A stretch of DNA of 64,000 bases from Xenorhabdus cabanillasii (GTDB lineage Bacteria > Pseudomonadota > Gammaproteobacteria > Enterobacterales > Enterobacteriaceae): contig NZ_QTUB01000001.1 of assembly GCF_003386665.1 (NCBI RefSeq), positions 186,001 to 250,000 of the forward strand, in the 5' to 3' direction. This document shows, one piece after another, positions 61,968-64,000 of the stretch. Under the pieces are notes generated by a model, which was not told the DNA's origin, did no database searches, and saw only the letters and a list, made by a program, of their open reading frames with translations. The position numbers and the translations under genes are program-made. Positions within the stretch are counted from its first letter, which is position 1, and every line of letters begins with the position of its first letter.

Positions 61968-62864
61968 TCAGGTTATTTCATAGGATAATAATCCCCAGAA
62001 TGCTTTTATCAGTGGTTCATGCAGCCGCTTGCCAAGAGCACAAACCCCTAATTCAAACGGTTCAACCAACGAAATATTTTCCAGCAATAATATACGGTTG
62101 CGTACCGGCTCTGGGCTATTTTCAACGACAACCGCAGGGATTAACGCAATACCACAACCTAAAGCGACCATGGAAACAATCGCTTCATGACCAGAAACTG
62201 TAGCATAAATCTGTGGATGGTTAATTTTGTGCCGGCGGAACCAAAGTTCAATACGCTTACGGGAAGGCCCGTGTTCCGGCAAAATGAATGGGATTGCGTT
62301 CCAGTCTGGTTGCTCTTGTGTAGCAAACGATCGTACTGCACAAGGCAAAGAAGGAGCGATCAGTACTAGCGGAATTTCACCAATCTTGGTAAAGCGGACA
62401 TTATCAGGCAGCTTTTCTGGTTTACCTGCAATGCCTAAATCTGCTTCTTCAGATTGCACCTTATAAACAGCGTCTGCGGCATCCCCCGTTGTCAGTTTAA
62501 TTTCCACCAAAGGATGTTCAGCCCGAAATTTATCCAGAACCTGCGGAAGATGGCTATAAGCGGCAGTAACCGAACAAAAAAGGCGTAATTCTCCCGTTAA
62601 AGATGGGCTTTGGTGATTCAATGAATGGAGCAATTGCTGATATTGCAGCAAAGTTTGTTGGGCAAATTGCTTTAATTGCTCCCCTGCGGAGGTCAGTTTC
62701 ACTGTCCGATTGTCTCGCAGAAATAGTGAATGCCCCAATTGTTCTTCAATACGTTGAATTTGGCGTGAAAGCGTGGATGGACTGACATGCATAGCTTTGG
62801 CTGTGCGACCAAAATGACAACTTTCTGTAAGATGTAAAAATAATTTTAGATCACGTAAGTCCAT
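61968..62864 (-). CDS. ilvY: LysR-type activator of ilvC
   Basis: IlvY activates ilvC when acetolactate or acetohydroxybutyrate is present. The 298-residue protein (E. coli 297) starts MDLRDLKLFLHLTESCHFGR and has a LysR helix-turn-helix (AKAMHVSPSTLSRQIQRIEEQ). It is divergent from ilvC, and the intergenic region carries a symmetric site suited to it. The effector domain is of the usual two-lobe type. Confidence 0.96.
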   Translation of the reverse strand: MDLRDLKLFLHLTESCHFGRTAKAMHVSPSTLSRQIQRIEEQLGHSLFLRDNRTVKLTSAGEQLKQFAQQTLLQYQQLLHSLNHQSPSLTGELRLFCSVTAAYSHLPQVLDKFRAEHPLVEIKLTTGDAADAVYKVQSEEADLGIAGKPEKLPDNVRFTKIGEIPLVLIAPSLPCAVRSFATQEQPDWNAIPFILPEHGPSRKRIELWFRRHKINHPQIYATVSGHEAIVSMVALGCGIALIPAVVVENSPEPVRNRILLLENISLVEPFELGVCALGKRLHEPLIKAFWGLLSYEIT

Positions 62865-62939
62865 CGTTCTTTTGCCTTTTACTAGGTTTTTTTGCTATAT
62901 ATCCGCCGTATGGTGGGAGATTGTCACAAAAAAGACATG

Positions 62940-62954
62940 TTGCATAAATTGCAA
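62940..62954 (+). promoter_or_regulatory. Likely IlvY operator between ilvY and ilvC
   Basis: TTGCATAAATTGCAA has arms TTGCA and TGCAA around 5 bp, a LysR-type symmetric site (T-N11-A) in the 185-nt divergent region. E. coli ilvYC has tandem operators; a second copy was not clear to me. Confidence 0.65.
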
Positions 62955-63049
62955 TATAGTCTTGTCAATATATCAATTTAAGCAATGGATTTCATGTCAT
63001 ATATTGGCTTTATGTAAACAACATCACACCTAATTATATCGGAGTCACC

Positions 63050-64000
63050 ATGGCTAATTATTTTGATACATTGAACTTACGCCAGAAATTGGCGCAGTTA
63101 GGCAAATGTCGTTTTATGACGCGGGAAGAATTTGCTGACGAGGCAGGGTATTTAAAAGGCAAGAAAGTGGTGATTGTCGGCTGTGGTGCGCAAGGATTAA
63201 ATCAGGGGCTGAATATGCGTGATTCTGGCCTGGATATTGCTTATGCTCTGCGTAAAGAAGCCATTGCAGAGAAACGTGCATCATGGCGTAAGGCAGCTGA
63301 GAATGGTTTCAACGTCGGCACATATGAAGAATTGATCCCACAAGCTGATTTGGTCATTAACCTGACTCCGGACAAACAGCACTCTGCGGTTGTACAGGCT
63401 GTTCAACCGTTAATGAAATCAGGTGCGGCTTTGGGATATTCCCATGGTTTTAATATTGTCGAAGTGGGTGAGCAGATCCGTAAAGACATTACGGTTGTGA
63501 TGGTTGCTCCGAAGTGCCCGGGAACCGAAGTGCGTGAAGAATATAAGCGCGGATTTGGTGTTCCGACACTGATTGCCGTACATCCAGAAAACGATGCAAA
63601 AGGCGAGGGCATGGCAATTGCAAAAGCATGGGCAGCCGCAACCGGAGGCCATCGTGCAGGGGTTCTGGAATCCTCTTTTGTGGCAGAAGTGAAATCTGAC
63701 TTAATGGGTGAGCAAACTATTCTGTGTGGGATGTTACAGGCGGGTTCTCTGTTGTGTTATGACAAGCTGGTGGCTGATGGCGCAGAGCCGGGTTATGCGG
63801 GTAAATTGATCCAGTTTGGTTGGGAAACCATCACAGAAGCCCTGAAACAGGGTGGCATTACATTGATGATGGACAGGCTTTCTAATCCAGCAAAACTGCG
63901 TGCTTATGCTCTTTCTGAACAGTTGAAAACCATTTTAACTCCACTATTCCAAAAACATATGGATGACATTATTTCTGGTAAATTCTCTTCCACTATGATG
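63050..64000 (+). CDS. ilvC: Ketol-acid reductoisomerase, N-terminal 317 residues
   Basis: IlvC isomerises and reduces acetolactate or acetohydroxybutyrate with NADPH, the second common step of Val and Ile synthesis. The frame runs in from ATG 63050 to the end of the window without a stop. The visible part begins [20 protein letters not shown], as in the E. coli enzyme of about 491 residues (class II, long form). NADPH binds [10 protein letters not shown], and metal-binding acidic residues lie in [18 protein letters not shown] precedes the ATG. About 35 percent of the gene lies beyond the window. Confidence 0.97.
   Translation, partial: MANYFDTLNLRQKLAQLGKCRFMTREEFADEAGYLKGKKVVIVGCGAQGLNQGLNMRDSGLDIAYALRKEAIAEKRASWRKAAENGFNVGTYEELIPQADLVINLTPDKQHSAVVQAVQPLMKSGAALGYSHGFNIVEVGEQIRKDITVVMVAPKCPGTEVREEYKRGFGVPTLIAVHPENDAKGEGMAIAKAWAAATGGHRAGVLESSFVAEVKSDLMGEQTILCGMLQAGSLLCYDKLVADGAEPGYAGKLIQFGWETITEALKQGGITLMMDRLSNPAKLRAYALSEQLKTILTPLFQKHMDDIISGKFSSTMM

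Overview
The window is chromosomal core DNA of an enteric gammaproteobacterium of the Morganellaceae, most likely Xenorhabdus. Gene content, protein lengths and ribosomal operon order are enterobacterial. The 16S genes carry TTCG at about position 209-212 of the gene, which to my knowledge is the Xenorhabdus state of a signature that separates it from Photorhabdus. No phage, transposon, CRISPR, toxin or secretion cluster is visible. I found no new biological system. The notable signals are genome architecture, an rRNA intervening sequence and several RNA hairpins.

Layout. (1) 1-19.5 kb: end of argB, argG, argH, oxyR, sthA (reverse), fabR, yijD, trmA (reverse), btuB, murI, an rRNA operon (16S, tRNA-Glu, 23S, 5S, tRNA-Thr, second 5S), murB, birA and coaA (reverse). 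This matches the E. coli region around rrnB. (2) 19.9-21.7 kb: four tRNAs (Thr, Tyr, Gly, Thr) and tuf, the E. coli tufB context. (3) 21.9-36.7 kb: bfd, bfr, then the S10, spc and alpha ribosomal protein operons with secY and rpoA, the E. coli tufA-side context. (4) 36.8-46.0 kb: zntR, arfA, the reverse operon def-fmt-rsmB-trkA, dprA, yrdD, tsaC, aroE, yrdB and yrdA (reverse). (5) 46.2-51.5 kb: a second rRNA operon (16S, tRNA-Glu, 23S, 5S). (6) 51.5-64.0 kb: tRNA-Asp, tRNA-Trp, hdfR (reverse), maoP, comM (reverse), the ilvL-ilvGMEDA operon with its attenuator, ilvY (reverse) and the first 317 codons of ilvC. This is the E. coli rrnC-downstream region.

Thus three regions that are separate in E. 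coli are joined here exactly at repeated genes: one tuf gene and the second rRNA operon. The tail of the first rRNA operon (tRNA-Thr plus an extra 5S) looks like E. coli rrnD although its flanks look like rrnB. All ribosomal operons run in one direction. The two rRNA operons are direct repeats about 35.5 kb apart. They differ by 100 nt in 23S because only the first has an intervening sequence in the helix-25 region.

How the genes work together. Most of the window makes translation machinery: rRNA, tRNA, EF-Tu, about 28 ribosomal proteins, RNA polymerase alpha, SecY, initiator-tRNA formylase and peptide deformylase, tRNA and rRNA modification, and ArfA ribosome rescue. The visible control follows the E. 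coli pattern: rrn P1/P2 and boxA, L4-, S8- and S4-type mRNA targets, attenuation at ilvL, and LysR-type OxyR and IlvY next to their own promoters. The rest is arginine and branched-chain amino acid synthesis, cell wall precursors (murI, murB), biotin and CoA metabolism, iron storage, zinc and potassium handling, and DNA processing (dprA, comM).
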